In this document: positions 36,128-45,727 of the stretch, in pieces
Numbering within the stretch: the stretch's first letter is position 1
Layout of the letters: every line of letters begins with the position of its first letter
Notes under the pieces: generated by a model
The model's database searches: none
Seen by the model: the letters and a program-made list of their open reading frames with translations, nothing else
Told to the model about the DNA's origin: nothing
Source: Pseudomonas putida
GTDB lineage: Bacteria; Pseudomonadota; Gammaproteobacteria; Pseudomonadales; Pseudomonadaceae
DNA: 64,000 bases
Assembly (NCBI GenBank): GCA_041879295.1
Contig: CP047152.1
Coordinates: forward strand, 4,345,501-4,409,500
Reading direction: 5' to 3'
Made by a program: the position numbers and the translations under genes

Positions 36128-37408
36128 ATGAAAAAAGTAATGCTCAAAACCTCCCTCGGCGTAGCTGTTGCGCTTGCTTCCAGCCAACTGTTCGCCGCCG
36201 GGTTCGCGCTGAACGAACAAAGTATCAGCGGCATGGGAACCGGTTTCGCGGGGCGCTCGTCTTCTGCCGAAGATGCCAGCACTGTGTATGGCAACCCGGC
36301 CGGCATGTCCCGCCTCAAACGCGAACAATTCACCGTGGGCGGCGCTGCCGTCATCGCCAAGACCGATATATCGGGCCCAGGCAGCAACTTCGGGGGGGAA
36401 ACCGATGGTGACATGGTGCCTGTCGTTGGCGTACCCATGGGTTACTACGTCAAGCCGATCGATGACCACTGGAGCGTCGGTTTTGGTGTCTACGTACCGT
36501 TCGGCCTGGTAACCGACTACGGCAGCGACGATGCCGCGCGCTACTGGGGCAAGAAGAGTAAGGTCGAGGTTGTCACCTTCCAGCCAACCGTCAGCTACGC
36601 CTTCAACGACAAGGTGTCGATCGGTTTTGGCCCGACCATCAACCGCATCAAGGGTGAACTGGGTTCGAACCTGAGCAGCAAGGCCCTTCTGGGGCCCAAT
36701 GGCCCTGATGGCGAGACCAAGATCAAGGGAGACGACACCGCGATCGGTTACAACATCGGCGTCCTGGTACAAGCTACGGACCGAACCCGTCTGGGCCTGA
36801 CCTATCACTCGATGGTCGACTACAAGCTTGAAGGCAATACCCGCGTTTCCTACCCGATTCCACAGCTTGGCCTGAACGGCAAGTTCGACGCCAGCCTGAA
36901 AATCAAGACACCAGAGTCAGTGGACTTCTCGGTCACTCATGAACTGGATGACCACTGGACACTGTATGCGGGTAGCACCTGGACGCGCTGGAGCCGCCTG
37001 GAAAGCATCGTCGTCGAGAACGAAGCTCCGGCAGGCTACCCGCTGAAGACCATCACCGAAGAGCAGAACTGGCACGACACCTGGGCTCACGCCATTGGTG
37101 CATCCTACAAGGTGAACAAGGAGTGGACCCTGCGCGCAGGCTTCTCCGTCGACCAGTCGCCTACCAACAACCATGATCGCTCGCCACGTATTCCGACTGG
37201 CGATCGTAAAGCGGTCAGCTTTGGTGCCGGTTGGAGCCCGAACGATGACATGACCATTGATGTTGCCTACTCGTATCTGTGGGAAGAAGACACCAAGGTC
37301 AACAACCTGCCAAGCTCACAACAACAAGGGCTGTTGAAAGGCAGCTACCAGGCCAAGTACGAGAACAGCGCTCACGGCATCGGTGCTTCCCTCACCTACC
37401 GCTTCTGA
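36128..37408 (+). CDS. FadL/OmpP1/TodX-family outer-membrane transporter
   Basis: A 426-residue outer-membrane beta-barrel that lets hydrophobic molecules such as long-chain fatty acids cross. The N-terminus is a signal peptide (MKKVMLKTSLGVAVALASSQ, cleavage after LFAA). It is followed by the FadL plug GFALNEQSISGMGTGFAGRS and the family signature ASTVYGNPAGMSRL. Later strands alternate polar and hydrophobic residues, and the chain ends in aromatic Phe (SLTYRF), the BamA recognition signal. ATG 36128 has AGGAG nine bases upstream, and a clear terminator follows. Fatty acid or aromatic hydrocarbon uptake cannot be told apart by reading. Confidence 0.93.
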   Translation: MKKVMLKTSLGVAVALASSQLFAAGFALNEQSISGMGTGFAGRSSSAEDASTVYGNPAGMSRLKREQFTVGGAAVIAKTDISGPGSNFGGETDGDMVPVVGVPMGYYVKPIDDHWSVGFGVYVPFGLVTDYGSDDAARYWGKKSKVEVVTFQPTVSYAFNDKVSIGFGPTINRIKGELGSNLSSKALLGPNGPDGETKIKGDDTAIGYNIGVLVQATDRTRLGLTYHSMVDYKLEGNTRVSYPIPQLGLNGKFDASLKIKTPESVDFSVTHELDDHWTLYAGSTWTRWSRLESIVVENEAPAGYPLKTITEEQNWHDTWAHAIGASYKVNKEWTLRAGFSVDQSPTNNHDRSPRIPTGDRKAVSFGAGWSPNDDMTIDVAYSYLWEEDTKVNNLPSSQQQGLLKGSYQAKYENSAHGIGASLTYRF

Positions 37409-37425
37409 TTCTTGCGCGTTACATG

Positions 37426-37451
37426 AAAACCGCCTTCGTGGCGGTTTTTTT
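37426..37451 (+). terminator. Rho-independent terminator after the FadL-family gene
   Basis: AAAACCGCC-TTCGT-GGCGGTTTT followed by further Ts, 18 bases past the stop codon. Confidence 0.92.
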
Positions 37452-37618
37452 CATGCCTGCACTTGCCAGCTGTCGCCCGGGCACTACCCAGGCACCCAAT
37501 GCCAGGTTCGACGCACGATGCCATCTAGCTCAGGGCATCGATATCGTGCGGATCAATACACTGCCGAATACCGCTTCGAAGCGCAGGCCGTCCAGCTGGC
37601 GATGCCGGTGCAGCCTGG

Positions 37619-38170
37619 TTACTGCTGAGAGGCGATGGCCTTTTCGATAGCGGCGCGGAACGCGGGATCATCCGGTTTGGTCAGGCTGGAGAAGTTACCG
37701 ATCACCTTGCCCTTGCGGTCGACAACATACTTGTAGAAATTCCACTTCGGTGCACTGCTCTGGCTGGCCAGCTCCGCGAACAGCGGTATCGCATCCTTGC
37801 CCCGCACCGCCTGCGTCTTGGTCATGGTGAAGGTGACACCGTAGTTGGCATAGCAAACCTTGGCCGTCTTCTCACTGTCGGCGTCCTCCTGCTTGAAGTC
37901 ATTGGACGGCACGCCGAGCATTTCCAGCCCTTGCTCGTGATATTCCTTGTACGTCGCCTCAAGCCCCTCGAACTGCGGGGCAAAACCGCAATAACTGGCA
38001 GTGTTCACTACCACGAGCGGCTTGCCGGCAAAGCGCTCGCACAGCTCGACCTGCCCCTTGCCGCGCAATTCCGGCAGGCTGCCCTGCAACAACGCCGGGC
38101 AATCCGCTGCCCAGCTCGATGTACTGGCAAGCAGGGCCAGCACCGGCACCGTCAACCAATGTGCACGCAT
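37619..38170 (-). CDS. Glutathione peroxidase-family protein, exported
   Basis: A 183-residue thioredoxin-fold peroxidase. Met at 38170 begins a Sec signal peptide ([20 protein letters not shown], cleavage after SWA), so it acts in the periplasm, unlike the usual cytosolic enzyme. The peroxidatic Cys is in [16 protein letters not shown]. The second family motif is [15 protein letters not shown] (Gln in place), and the third is [14 protein letters not shown] with Trp and Asn of the catalytic tetrad. It reduces hydroperoxides, probably with thioredoxin-like donors. The upstream neighbour on this strand is the 40-residue membrane protein, 47 bases away. Confidence 0.9.
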   Translation of the reverse strand: MRAHWLTVPVLALLASTSSWAADCPALLQGSLPELRGKGQVELCERFAGKPLVVVNTASYCGFAPQFEGLEATYKEYHEQGLEMLGVPSNDFKQEDADSEKTAKVCYANYGVTFTMTKTQAVRGKDAIPLFAELASQSSAPKWNFYKYVVDRKGKVIGNFSSLTKPDDPAFRAAIEKAIASQQ

Positions 38171-38216
38171 GACTCGTTTCTCCCGCATGACAATCCTTGA
38201 GCTTGCAGGGTAGCGC

Positions 38217-38339
38217 CTAACACACACTCATGCCCAGTTGCATCAGCGCCATCCCACCCTGATGCCAGCCCCACCACACCAGTGCCAGCAGCAGCAAAGC
38301 GGCAATAGCCAACAGGCCGCGTATCAGGTAGCGGTTCAT
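38217..38339 (-). CDS. 40-residue single-helix membrane protein coupled to the MFS gene
   Basis: A short open frame whose ATG (38339) overlaps the MFS stop codon as ATGA, so translation would be coupled. The product begins [20 protein letters not shown], giving a basic end followed by one membrane helix of about 20 residues, then [20 protein letters not shown]. The positive-inside pattern, coupling and size suggest a real small membrane protein, perhaps a partner of the MFS transporter. There is no homologue I can name. Confidence 0.65.
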   Translation of the reverse strand: MNRYLIRGLLAIAALLLLALVWWGWHQGGMALMQLGMSVC

Positions 38340-39538
38340 GCAGCCTGGGCCTGCAGGCGTGAGACCGGGCGTTCACGCACCGGCCAGTTAAGGGCAGCAG
38401 CCAGCAAGCTGAGCAGGATGGAAATCTGCCAAACCAGGTCGTAGCTACCGGTGCGGTCATACACCACCCCTCCCAGCCAGCCTCCCAGGAACGCGCCCAA
38501 CTGATGGAACAGGAACACGATACCGCCCAGCATGGACAGGTTGCGCACCCCGAACACGGTGGCCACGGTACCATTGGTCAACGGTACCGTGGACAACCAC
38601 AACAGGCCCATGGCAATGCCGAACAGGTAAGCACTGAACTCGCTCACCGGCGCCCACAGAAACAGCACGATCACCACCGCACGCAGCAGGTACAACCCGG
38701 TCAGCAGGCGTGGCTTGGACATGCGCCCGCCCAACCAGCCAGCGGTGAAGGTACCGACGATGTTGAACAGGCCGACCAGCGCCAGCACTGTTGTACCGGT
38801 GGTCGCAGCCAGGTGCTGGTCAACCAGATAGGCCGGCAGGTGCACGCCAATGAATACGACCTGGAAGCCACAGACAAAAAAGCCCAGCGCCAGCAACCAG
38901 AAACCGGAGTGCGTGCACGCCTCGCGCAGCGCCTGGCCCAGGGTCTGCTCGCCACCGTGACTGGGTAACGGGCGATCGCGCAGCAAGCCGACGAAAGGCA
39001 CGATGAACGCCACCATCAGCCCCAGCACCAGCAACGCTGCCGACCAGCCCAGCCACTGAATCAGGCCAAGGGTGCCCGGCAACATGGCGAACTGGCCGAA
39101 TGACCCGGCGGCGCTGGCGATACCCATGGCCATGCTGCGCTTTTCAGCCGGCACAGCACGCCCGACCACACCGAGGATGACCGAGAACGACGTGCCGGAC
39201 AGGCCGATGCCAATCAGCAAGCCCGCACTCAGCGACAACGACCAGGCCGAATCAGCCATGCCCATCAGGACCAAACCGACGGCATAGAGGATACCGCCGA
39301 TGATGACCACCCGTGCCGCGCCAAGCCGGTCGGCCAAGGCACCAGCGAACGGCTGCGCCAGCCCCCAGATCAGATTCTGCAGGGCAATGGCGAAGGCAAA
39401 CACCTCACGCCCCCAGCCAAAGTCAGCACTCATCGGCGCCAGGAACAGTCCGAAGCCGTGCCGTACGCCCAGAGACAGCGCCAGTATCAAGGCCGCCCCC
39501 ACCAATACCCATCCGCTGGTTCGCCACACCGAAGTCAT
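38336..39538 (-). CDS. MFS transporter controlled by the adjacent MarR protein
   Basis: A 400-residue, 12-helix transporter. ATG 39538 has GGAGATAA nine bases upstream. Signatures are SLGVRHGFGLFLAPMSADFG in helix 1, AGALADRLGAARVV in loop 2-3 and GLSGTSFSVILGVVGRAVPAEKRSMAMG in helices 4-5. It resembles the OFA/monocarboxylate-like branch of the MFS (YbfB, Cyn-type), whose substrates are often organic anions. The marR gene lies 65 bases upstream on the same strand, and a perfect palindrome between them also occurs in front of marR, so both are likely repressed together. Confidence 0.85.
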   Translation of the reverse strand: MTSVWRTSGWVLVGAALILALSLGVRHGFGLFLAPMSADFGWGREVFAFAIALQNLIWGLAQPFAGALADRLGAARVVIIGGILYAVGLVLMGMADSAWSLSLSAGLLIGIGLSGTSFSVILGVVGRAVPAEKRSMAMGIASAAGSFGQFAMLPGTLGLIQWLGWSAALLVLGLMVAFIVPFVGLLRDRPLPSHGGEQTLGQALREACTHSGFWLLALGFFVCGFQVVFIGVHLPAYLVDQHLAATTGTTVLALVGLFNIVGTFTAGWLGGRMSKPRLLTGLYLLRAVVIVLFLWAPVSEFSAYLFGIAMGLLWLSTVPLTNGTVATVFGVRNLSMLGGIVFLFHQLGAFLGGWLGGVVYDRTGSYDLVWQISILLSLLAAALNWPVRERPVSRLQAQAA

Positions 39539-39571
39539 TGTCGTTATCTCCAGCACATCGCAAGGTTTTTA

Positions 39572-39585
39572 CGGGTATATACCCG
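39572..39585. promoter_or_regulatory. Perfect 14-bp palindrome CGGGTATATACCCG, candidate MarR operator
   Basis: A fully symmetric site in the 65-bp marR-MFS gap. The same sequence with one change occurs upstream of marR at 40013-40026. Two matching palindromes flanking a MarR gene are typical of its operators. Confidence 0.65.
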
Positions 39586-39602
39586 CTTATAGTCGTATCA
39601 AT

Positions 39603-40007
39603 TCAGGCCAGTTGTTCCAGCAGTCGTACCAGTTCATCCCGCTGCCCCACCCCAAGCCGTTCAACCAGTTCTTTCTGGGCCTGCTCCCAGGCTGGGTGGG
39701 CAACGTGCAGCAGTTGCTTACCCGCCTCGGTCAACAGCACCACGCGGTTACGCTGGTCGTCGCCATCGCCCAGAGCGACCAGCCCATCCGCCTCCAGCAC
39801 ACGCAGGTTGCGGCCCAGGGTACTGCGCTCGAGCCCCATGGCTTCGGCCAATGCTGTGATACTGGGCCGGTCGAGCCGCTGCAGGTGCCGCAGCAGGGAA
39901 AACTGGGCGACATTGACCCCAAAGCCGGCCAGGGCTTCGTCGTAATGCCGGCTCACCCCGCGGGCGGCACGACGCAGATGGGTACAGATACATTCACTGG
40001 TCAGCAT
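39603..40007 (-). CDS. MarR-family transcriptional regulator
   Basis: A 134-residue winged-helix regulator from ATG 40007. Visible elements are the dimerisation helix (HLRRAARGVSRHYDEALAGF), the recognition region ITALAEAMGLERSTLGRNLRVLEADGLVAL and the wing GDDQRNRVVLLTEAGKQLL. MarR proteins repress transporter and detoxification genes and are released by phenolic or other small ligands, or by thiol oxidation; Cys in ECICTHL near the start could be redox-sensitive, a guess. It shares its operator palindrome with the downstream MFS gene and probably represses itself. Confidence 0.9.
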   Translation of the reverse strand: MLTSECICTHLRRAARGVSRHYDEALAGFGVNVAQFSLLRHLQRLDRPSITALAEAMGLERSTLGRNLRVLEADGLVALGDGDDQRNRVVLLTEAGKQLLHVAHPAWEQAQKELVERLGVGQRDELVRLLEQLA

Positions 40008-40012
40008 GGATA

Positions 40013-40026
40013 CGTGTATATACCCG
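40013..40026. promoter_or_regulatory. Second MarR-type site CGTGTATATACCCG
   Basis: Matches the perfect palindrome at 39572-39585 in 13 of 14 positions and lies six bases upstream of the marR start codon, where binding would block transcription or initiation of marR. Confidence 0.6.
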
Positions 40027-40068
40027 CATACTGACTGTTGCAAGAAGTTTCACAAGGGATGAGAAGCG

Positions 40069-41250
40069 TCAGTCCGGGTTCAAGCGCCTGCGGATCGGCT
40101 CGAACTCAATCGTGGCCTTGCGCGCCAAGGGGTCTGGCGCGCCCTGCTCGATCGCCTGCCAGTAGCGCCACGGCACCTTCGCAGTGCCCAGTTCGTAGTC
40201 CATGCCATCCCAGTTGTCTTCACGGAAGCTATAGAACGCCCAGTGCAACCGGTTGCGATCCAGCACGACGAGCACATCTTCAAGATACTGCCGGCAACCC
40301 GGCAGCCTGCGCATGCAGCCAAACTCGCCCACCACCAGGCGAGAAAGCGGCACACCCATGGCTTCGGCCCATGCCAGCGGCTGGCGCAGATAGCGTTCCA
40401 CTCGTTGCCCATCCCACAGCTGGATCTGCCCGGCAAAAGGTACGGGACCTGGATAGGCAATGGGATGTTTGCGCGCCATGTTCGGCGCACTGGTAGCGGC
40501 ATAGGGCTCGTACATGTGCACGCTGTACAGCACTCGCGCATCTTCCAGCGGGGCTGGCCAGTAGCCGAACGCGTCTGCACCTGCATACCAGCCGGCATCG
40601 ACCATGATCGGCGTATCAGCGTCTTCTTCGCGAATGGCCGCTATCAGTTGCCGGTACAGCAAGGGCAGATCGCGCGCACCGCCCTGCTCTTGCACATACC
40701 ACTGCTGCATCTGCCTGCGTTCGGCATGTTCAGCCAGGCCGCTCTGTTTCTCCGGTGCTGGCTCGTTGATCAGGTTGTAGGCAGCGATGGCCGGATGGTG
40801 CTTCAGTTCGCGCGCCATATCTCGCCAGAAGGCCGCAGCCTGGGACCAGTAGCGTTTGTCTTGCCACAGGCGATCATCGAACTGGCCCTGATTGTTTTGC
40901 GCCCAGCGCATACCCGGTAGCGAGAGTGGCGCGATGACCACCTTGAGCCCTGCCTGGTGCGCCCGGTCGAGGGTGGCACGCAGCACAGCCAGGTCGGCCT
41001 CGGGCAGGCCTTCATAGGTATCGGCGCTGCCGAGGAGGAAATCACGTCTCACCGGTTGCCATTTGTCGTACGACAGCCGCACCCAGGTGGCGCCGTACCC
41101 CCTCAGGGCATCGAAGTAGGCTTGATCGGGCGGCAGCCGGTTGAAGCTGTTGCCGCCGTGGCGTGGGGTGTCCCAGAACGCCATGAGATCTGCAGCAGTG
41201 GCTGGGAGGGTGGACAGGACCAATAGACTGGCAAAGATCCAGTGATGCAC
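40069..41250 (-). CDS. Exported glycoside hydrolase family 5 (cellulase-fold) protein
   Basis: A 393-residue secreted or periplasmic glycosidase, taking the GTG at 41250 that starts a signal peptide (HHWIFASLLVLSTLPATAA). The TIM-barrel has the GH5 acid/base Glu163 in AYNLINEPAPE and the nucleophile Glu309 in LVVGEFGCMR. Other conserved points are WVRLSYDKW, His246-containing SVHMYEPY and the late aromatic SFREDNWDGMDYE. GH5 members cleave beta-glucans, mannans and similar polymers. The substrate is unknown; remodelling of an own exopolysaccharide is possible. No carbohydrate-binding module is present. The longer frame upstream of 41250 is rejected because it would bury the signal peptide. 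Confidence 0.85.
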   Translation of the reverse strand: MHHWIFASLLVLSTLPATAADLMAFWDTPRHGGNSFNRLPPDQAYFDALRGYGATWVRLSYDKWQPVRRDFLLGSADTYEGLPEADLAVLRATLDRAHQAGLKVVIAPLSLPGMRWAQNNQGQFDDRLWQDKRYWSQAAAFWRDMARELKHHPAIAAYNLINEPAPEKQSGLAEHAERRQMQQWYVQEQGGARDLPLLYRQLIAAIREEDADTPIMVDAGWYAGADAFGYWPAPLEDARVLYSVHMYEPYAATSAPNMARKHPIAYPGPVPFAGQIQLWDGQRVERYLRQPLAWAEAMGVPLSRLVVGEFGCMRRLPGCRQYLEDVLVVLDRNRLHWAFYSFREDNWDGMDYELGTAKVPWRYWQAIEQGAPDPLARKATIEFEPIRRRLNPD

Positions 41251-41410
41251 GGGAAGCCTACCTGGTTGCGCGAGGGGAGACTGAGGATACGCCGACAAAG
41301 GAGATGCCGGCGCTATCGGACCGTTGCCGGAAGTTACTGCCCCTTCCACCTATGAGGCCTTTCGCGAAAGCACTGCAAAACAGCCCCGGAAGGGCCGTCG
41401 GGCCAAACGC

Positions 41411-42133
41411 TCAAAGCCCCAGCGCCAACCCGAGCACAACGGCCAGCTCCAGCAACTCCAGCAACGCGCCTGCGGTATCCCCGGTGGTCCCGCCCAGGCG
41501 CCGGCACATCAGATACCGCAACCAGGCAAACACCGCCAGCGCCAGCAGCACACTCCATCCGCCCAGGAACAGGCAGAACACCACACAAACCAGCAACACC
41601 CACCCGGCTGCACGCCGGGGCAAATATTCGGCCAACGCCTGGCCCAACCCGCCTGGTCGCACATAAGGTGTGCCAAGGAACAGGCCCAACATCGCCGACC
41701 GCCCGATCAACGGCGCCAGCAGCAATTGCGCCCCGACACCCTGCCCGACCAGCACCCACAATGCGCAGAACTTCAGCAACAACACCAAGACCAGGGTGAC
41801 CACGGCTATCGGCCCACTGCGCGGGTCTTTCATGATCCGCAAAGTGCGTTCACGGTCGCCGAAACCACCTAGCCAGGCGTCGGCACTGTCCGCCAGGCCA
41901 TCCAGGTGCAAGGCACCACTGAGCAGTACCCACAACGTCAGCAGCAAAGCCGCGTGCAGCGGCGGCGGCGTGCCCTGTAGCAGATGACTGGCCAACCACA
42001 GCAGCAAGCCGAACAGCAGCCCGACCAGCGGGTAGTACAGCAGCGAACGCCCCACCTCACGCGGTGCCGGCATGCCCGGCAGACTCACCGGCAGGCTGCT
42101 GAGAAACTGCAAGGCGATCCAGAACGGCAACAT
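41411..42133 (-). CDS. cobS: Adenosylcobinamide-GDP ribazoletransferase (cobalamin synthase)
   Basis: A 240-residue multi-span inner-membrane enzyme that joins adenosylcobinamide-GDP to alpha-ribazole(-phosphate), the final assembly step of the lower loop. Family marks are FWIALQFLSSLPV at the start, SGALHLDGLADSADAWLGG (acidic metal-binding DGLADSADA) and MKDPRSGPIAV. It is the last gene of the cob operon; ATG 42133 lies one base after the stop of the phosphatase gene, so translation is coupled. In Pseudomonas naming it is also called cobV. Confidence 0.95.
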   Translation of the reverse strand: MLPFWIALQFLSSLPVSLPGMPAPREVGRSLLYYPLVGLLFGLLLWLASHLLQGTPPPLHAALLLTLWVLLSGALHLDGLADSADAWLGGFGDRERTLRIMKDPRSGPIAVVTLVLVLLLKFCALWVLVGQGVGAQLLLAPLIGRSAMLGLFLGTPYVRPGGLGQALAEYLPRRAAGWVLLVCVVFCLFLGGWSVLLALAVFAWLRYLMCRRLGGTTGDTAGALLELLELAVVLGLALGL

Positions 42134-42134
42134 C

Positions 42135-42701
42135 TCAGGGCGCCTCGACCAGTTGCCCGTCGTCACCCGGCACCAGCTGCATCAATGCGCCATGGCCAAC
42201 CTCGACCTGCAGCAACTGCTCCCTGGGCAAGCCACGGGCGCGGGCCAGTAACAGCCGCATCACGCCGCCATGGGTCACCAGCAGCACGCGCTTGCCGGCA
42301 TGCTGAAGGCGCAAACGCTCGACCGCCGCCAGCACCCGTTCGGCGAACGCCTCGACCGGTTCGCCATTGGGCGGTGTGAAGGCGTAAGGGTCGGCCCAGA
42401 AACGCCCCAGTGCATCGGCCTGGTGCTCCATGATCTGCGCCGCAGTTTGGCCCTCCCAATCACCGAAGTGCAGTTCCTGCAGGGCGGGCTCACGCTGCAC
42501 TGGCAGTTTCAATTGCGCACCCAGCTCATCGGCAAAACGCCCGCAGCGCTGCAGCGGCGAACTGACCAGCACCTGCCATGGTCCGGCGTCGGCCACGGCG
42601 CGGCGCATCTGCAGCCAGCCCTTGTCGGTCAAGGCATCATCAAGGCTGCCACGCAGGCCGCCCTGTTCCGTTTCACCATGGCGCAGCAAGTCGAGGATCA
42701 T
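42135..42701 (-). CDS. cobC: Histidine phosphatase, alpha-ribazole phosphatase (CobC of enterics)
   Basis: A 188-residue phosphoglycerate-mutase-fold phosphatase. The phospho-His motif [10 protein letters not shown] lies at the N-terminus; other fold residues are [16 protein letters not shown] and [12 protein letters not shown]. It removes phosphate from alpha-ribazole phosphate or adenosylcobalamin phosphate. Its ATG overlaps the cobT stop (ATGA). The symbol follows Salmonella usage; note that the threonine-phosphate decarboxylase at 45724 is called cobC in Pseudomonas nomenclature. Confidence 0.9.
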   Translation of the reverse strand: MILDLLRHGETEQGGLRGSLDDALTDKGWLQMRRAVADAGPWQVLVSSPLQRCGRFADELGAQLKLPVQREPALQELHFGDWEGQTAAQIMEHQADALGRFWADPYAFTPPNGEPVEAFAERVLAAVERLRLQHAGKRVLLVTHGGVMRLLLARARGLPREQLLQVEVGHGALMQLVPGDDGQLVEAP

Positions 42702-43753
42702 GCCGGGCGGTCCGCCACCGCGGCCTCGGCAAAGGTCGCCATCTGCCCATGCAGCGCACAGGCCAGGCGCAACAGCGGCACCGCCAGGGCAGCGCCACTG
42801 CCCTCACCCAGTCGCAAGCCCAAGGCCAGCAAGGGTTCGGCCTGCAGCGCAGCAAGCAAGCCCTTGTGCCCAGGCTCAGCACCCTGGTGAGCGAACATCA
42901 ACCAGGCCCGACACTGCGGGTTGAGGCGCACTGCCACGAGCGCAGCGACACTGCAGATAAAGCCATCCACCAGCACCGCGACGCCCGCCTGCGCGCAACC
43001 GAGGTAGGCACCGGCCAACGCCGCGATCTCAAAACCGCCAACACAGCCCAGTACCTGCAACGGGTCTTCAGCACGCAGGCCATGCAGGCGCAGTGCCCTC
43101 TCGATGACTTCGGCCTTGTGCTGCACCCCGGCGTTGTCCAGGCCGGTACCCGGACCGCTCAGCGCCGACGCCGGGCACCCTAGCAGAACACTGGCCAAGG
43201 CTGCGGCGGCGGTGGTGTTACCAATGCCCATCTCGCCACCGATGAACAGCTGCGCGCCCTGTTCGGCAGCACGCTGGGCACTGTCGCGGCCGGCCTGCAA
43301 GGCCGCTTGCAGCTGGTTTTCGCTCATCGCGGGTTGACGGGCAAAGTTGGCAGTACCGGCGCCCAGACGCAGATGGCGCACGCCGGGCAGCTCCAACTGC
43401 GCGTCAATGGTGCCCAGGTCGACCACGTCCAGGCTGGCCTGCAGTTGCCGCGCCAGCACACTGATCGCCGCGCCCCCGCCGACGAAGTTACGCAGCATCT
43501 GCCCGGTCACCGCCTGCGGGTAGGCCGAGATGCCCTCCTCGACCACGCCGTGGTCGCCTGCAAAAATGGTGATGGCTACCTGATCCAGTGCTGGTCGTTC
43601 AAGGCCCTGAAGGCCAGCCAGCTGAATGGCCAGCTCTTCAAGTTGGCCGAGCGAGCCAGCAGGTTTGGTCAGTTGCTGCTGACGGGCGCGGGCCTGGTCC
43701 ATGGCGGCGTTGTCGAGGGGTTGGCAGGCGTCACGCCACCAGGCTTGGGTCAT
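42698..43753 (-). CDS. cobT: Nicotinate-nucleotide:dimethylbenzimidazole phosphoribosyltransferase
   Basis: A 351-residue enzyme that makes alpha-ribazole 5'-phosphate from nicotinate mononucleotide and dimethylbenzimidazole. Recognisable parts are [62 protein letters not shown] and the late [12 protein letters not shown], where Glu is the catalytic base. It overlaps the cobU stop by four bases. BluB, which makes the dimethylbenzimidazole, is encoded in the same operon. Confidence 0.95.
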   Translation of the reverse strand: MTQAWWRDACQPLDNAAMDQARARQQQLTKPAGSLGQLEELAIQLAGLQGLERPALDQVAITIFAGDHGVVEEGISAYPQAVTGQMLRNFVGGGAAISVLARQLQASLDVVDLGTIDAQLELPGVRHLRLGAGTANFARQPAMSENQLQAALQAGRDSAQRAAEQGAQLFIGGEMGIGNTTAAAALASVLLGCPASALSGPGTGLDNAGVQHKAEVIERALRLHGLRAEDPLQVLGCVGGFEIAALAGAYLGCAQAGVAVLVDGFICSVAALVAVRLNPQCRAWLMFAHQGAEPGHKGLLAALQAEPLLALGLRLGEGSGAALAVPLLRLACALHGQMATFAEAAVADRPA

Positions 43754-44271
43754 AGTGCAGGTCCTTTGAGAATTAGGGGCAGGCCGGCCACGGTCAGCAC
43801 GACACGCTGACAGCGTTCGGCCACAGCCTGGTGCAGCCAGCCGGCCAGGTCGACATAGCGCCGGGTCAGCTCGCCCATGGGCACCACGCCCAGGCCGGTT
43901 TCGTTACTGACCAGGATAAGGGTGCCAGGTAACTGTTCCAGGCACGCCAACAGGGCATCACGCTCCTCGGCCAGGCGCTGGTCATCTTCGAGCATCAACA
44001 AATTGGTCAGCCACAGGGTCAGACAATCCACCAGCAGGCAGCGCCCTTCGGCCGCCTCGGCGCGCAGTACCGCAGCCAGGGCCAAGGGCTCTTCGATCAA
44101 CCCCCAGTCATCCGGCCGACGCTGGCGATGCAGCAACACGCGTTCGTTCATTTCACCATCCAGCGGCTGGCTGGTGGCGATGTAGGTCACCGGCAAGCCG
44201 CTGGCACTGGCCAACTGTTCAGCCAGGCGGCTTTTGCCAGACCGGGCACCACCGAGGATCAGGTTACGCAT
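43750..44271 (-). CDS. cobU: Adenosylcobinamide kinase / adenosylcobinamide-phosphate guanylyltransferase
   Basis: A 173-residue bifunctional enzyme (cobP in Pseudomonas naming). The P-loop [15 protein letters not shown], the guanylyl-accepting His in [22 protein letters not shown] and [10 protein letters not shown] are all diagnostic. It phosphorylates and then guanylylates adenosylcobinamide. The ATG at 44271 is one base past the cobQ stop; the longer upstream frame lies inside cobQ. Confidence 0.95.
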   Translation of the reverse strand: MRNLILGGARSGKSRLAEQLASASGLPVTYIATSQPLDGEMNERVLLHRQRRPDDWGLIEEPLALAAVLRAEAAEGRCLLVDCLTLWLTNLLMLEDDQRLAEERDALLACLEQLPGTLILVSNETGLGVVPMGELTRRYVDLAGWLHQAVAERCQRVVLTVAGLPLILKGPAL

Positions 44272-44272
44272 A

Positions 44273-45727
44273 TCAGGCCACCCCACACAGCTGGCGCAAT
44301 TGTGCGGTGTCCAGGTGCTTTTCCACCAGATCGGCCAGACGCTCGATGTCGTGTTCGCGCAACGCTTCGTAGTCGATAACCTGCACATCCTCCAGCCCGG
44401 CCCAGCGCAATAGCGCGGCACACGACTGGCTGCCTTCGAACAGGCCATGCAGGTAGGTGGCGAGGATCTGGCCATCAGCACTGACAGCACCATCATGGCG
44501 GCCATCAGCCAGTTGGACTGCGGGTTGCTCCAGAGCAGGCCCGGTGGTCACGCCAGCATGAATTTCATAACCGGTTACCGTTGCCGCCCCAAGGCTCAGT
44601 GTGCCGGCAACATTTCGCAGTTGCTTCTCGGCTTCGAGCACCGTGGCATAGTCGAGCAGGCCGAGCCCCTGACTTGAACCTGCGGCCCCCTCCAGCCCCA
44701 GCGGATCATGCACTTCGCGCCCCAGCATCTGCAGGCCACCGCAGATACCGATCAGCTTGCCGCCATAGCGCAAGTGCCGCTCGATAGCCTTGTCCCAACC
44801 GCGCTCGCGCAGTTGTGCCAGGTCGCCGCGCACGCTCTTGGAGCCCGGCAAGATGATGAGGTCGGCAGCCGGAATCGGCTGGCCCGGGCCGATGAACTGC
44901 AAGTCCACCTGCGGGTGCAGGCGCAGCGGGTCGAAGTCGGTGTGATTACTGATACGCGGCAGCACCGGCACGATCACCTTGAGCACACGCTCGTGCTTGA
45001 CGCCCTGGCGCACATCGATGCCGTCTTCGGCTTCCAGGTGCAGGTCAGTAACGTAAGGCAGGACGCCCAGCACCGGTTTGCCGGTGCGTTGTTCCAGCCA
45101 GTCCAGCCCTGGCTGCAGCAGGGCGATATCGCCACGGAAGCGATTGATGACAAAACCTTTGACCCGCGCCTGTTCAGTGGGCGACAGCAATTCCAGCGTG
45201 CCCACCAGATGGGCGAATACTCCACCGCGGTTGATGTCGGCCACCAGGATCACCGGGCAATCCACCGCTTCGGCAAAGCCCATGTTGGCAATATCGCCGG
45301 CACGCAGGTTGATCTCTGCCGGCGAACCCGCGCCTTCGACCATGACCACCGGGTACGCGCCACTCAGGCGCTGGTGAGAAGCCAGCACTGCCTGCATGGC
45401 CGTGGTCTTGTAGTCGTGGTAGGCCACTGCATTCATGCTGGTGACCGCGCGACCGTGGATGATGACCTGGGCGCCGGTATCGCTGTTGGGCTTGAGCAGC
45501 ACCGGGTTCATGTCGGTGTGCGGTTGTAGCCGGCAGGCCTGGGCCTGCACCGCCTGGGCACGGCCGATTTCGCCGCCATCAGCCGTCACCGCGCTGTTCA
45601 GCGCCATGTTCTGTGGCTTGAATGGCACCACAGCGACCCCCTGGCGCAGCAGCCAGCGGCACAACGCGGTCACCAATGTGCTCTTGCCTGCGTCGGAGGT
45701 GGTGCCTTGCACCATGAGGGTCGTCAT
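44273..45727 (-). CDS. cobQ: Cobyric acid synthase
   Basis: A 484-residue glutamine-dependent amidase that amidates adenosylcobyrinate a,c-diamide at four side chains. The N-terminal P-loop-like ATPase domain ([37 protein letters not shown]) is followed by the glutamine amidotransferase domain with the nucleophile Cys in [11 protein letters not shown] and the His in ATYLHGLFE. The four-base overlap with the upstream decarboxylase gene indicates coupling. Confidence 0.96.
   Translation of the reverse strand: MTTLMVQGTTSDAGKSTLVTALCRWLLRQGVAVVPFKPQNMALNSAVTADGGEIGRAQAVQAQACRLQPHTDMNPVLLKPNSDTGAQVIIHGRAVTSMNAVAYHDYKTTAMQAVLASHQRLSGAYPVVMVEGAGSPAEINLRAGDIANMGFAEAVDCPVILVADINRGGVFAHLVGTLELLSPTEQARVKGFVINRFRGDIALLQPGLDWLEQRTGKPVLGVLPYVTDLHLEAEDGIDVRQGVKHERVLKVIVPVLPRISNHTDFDPLRLHPQVDLQFIGPGQPIPAADLIILPGSKSVRGDLAQLRERGWDKAIERHLRYGGKLIGICGGLQMLGREVHDPLGLEGAAGSSQGLGLLDYATVLEAEKQLRNVAGTLSLGAATVTGYEIHAGVTTGPALEQPAVQLADGRHDGAVSADGQILATYLHGLFEGSQSCAALLRWAGLEDVQVIDYEALREHDIERLADLVEKHLDTAQLRQLCGVA

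Noticed and set aside
37424..37650. Open frame starting MKTAFVAVFF after the FadL gene
   Set aside because: Its opening is the translation of the terminator hairpin, a well-known artefact, and the rest has no recognisable sequence.
41350..41410. REP or terminator after cobS
   Set aside because: TTTCGCGAAAG and CCCCGGAAGGGCC look palindromic, but the REP core and a U-run are missing.
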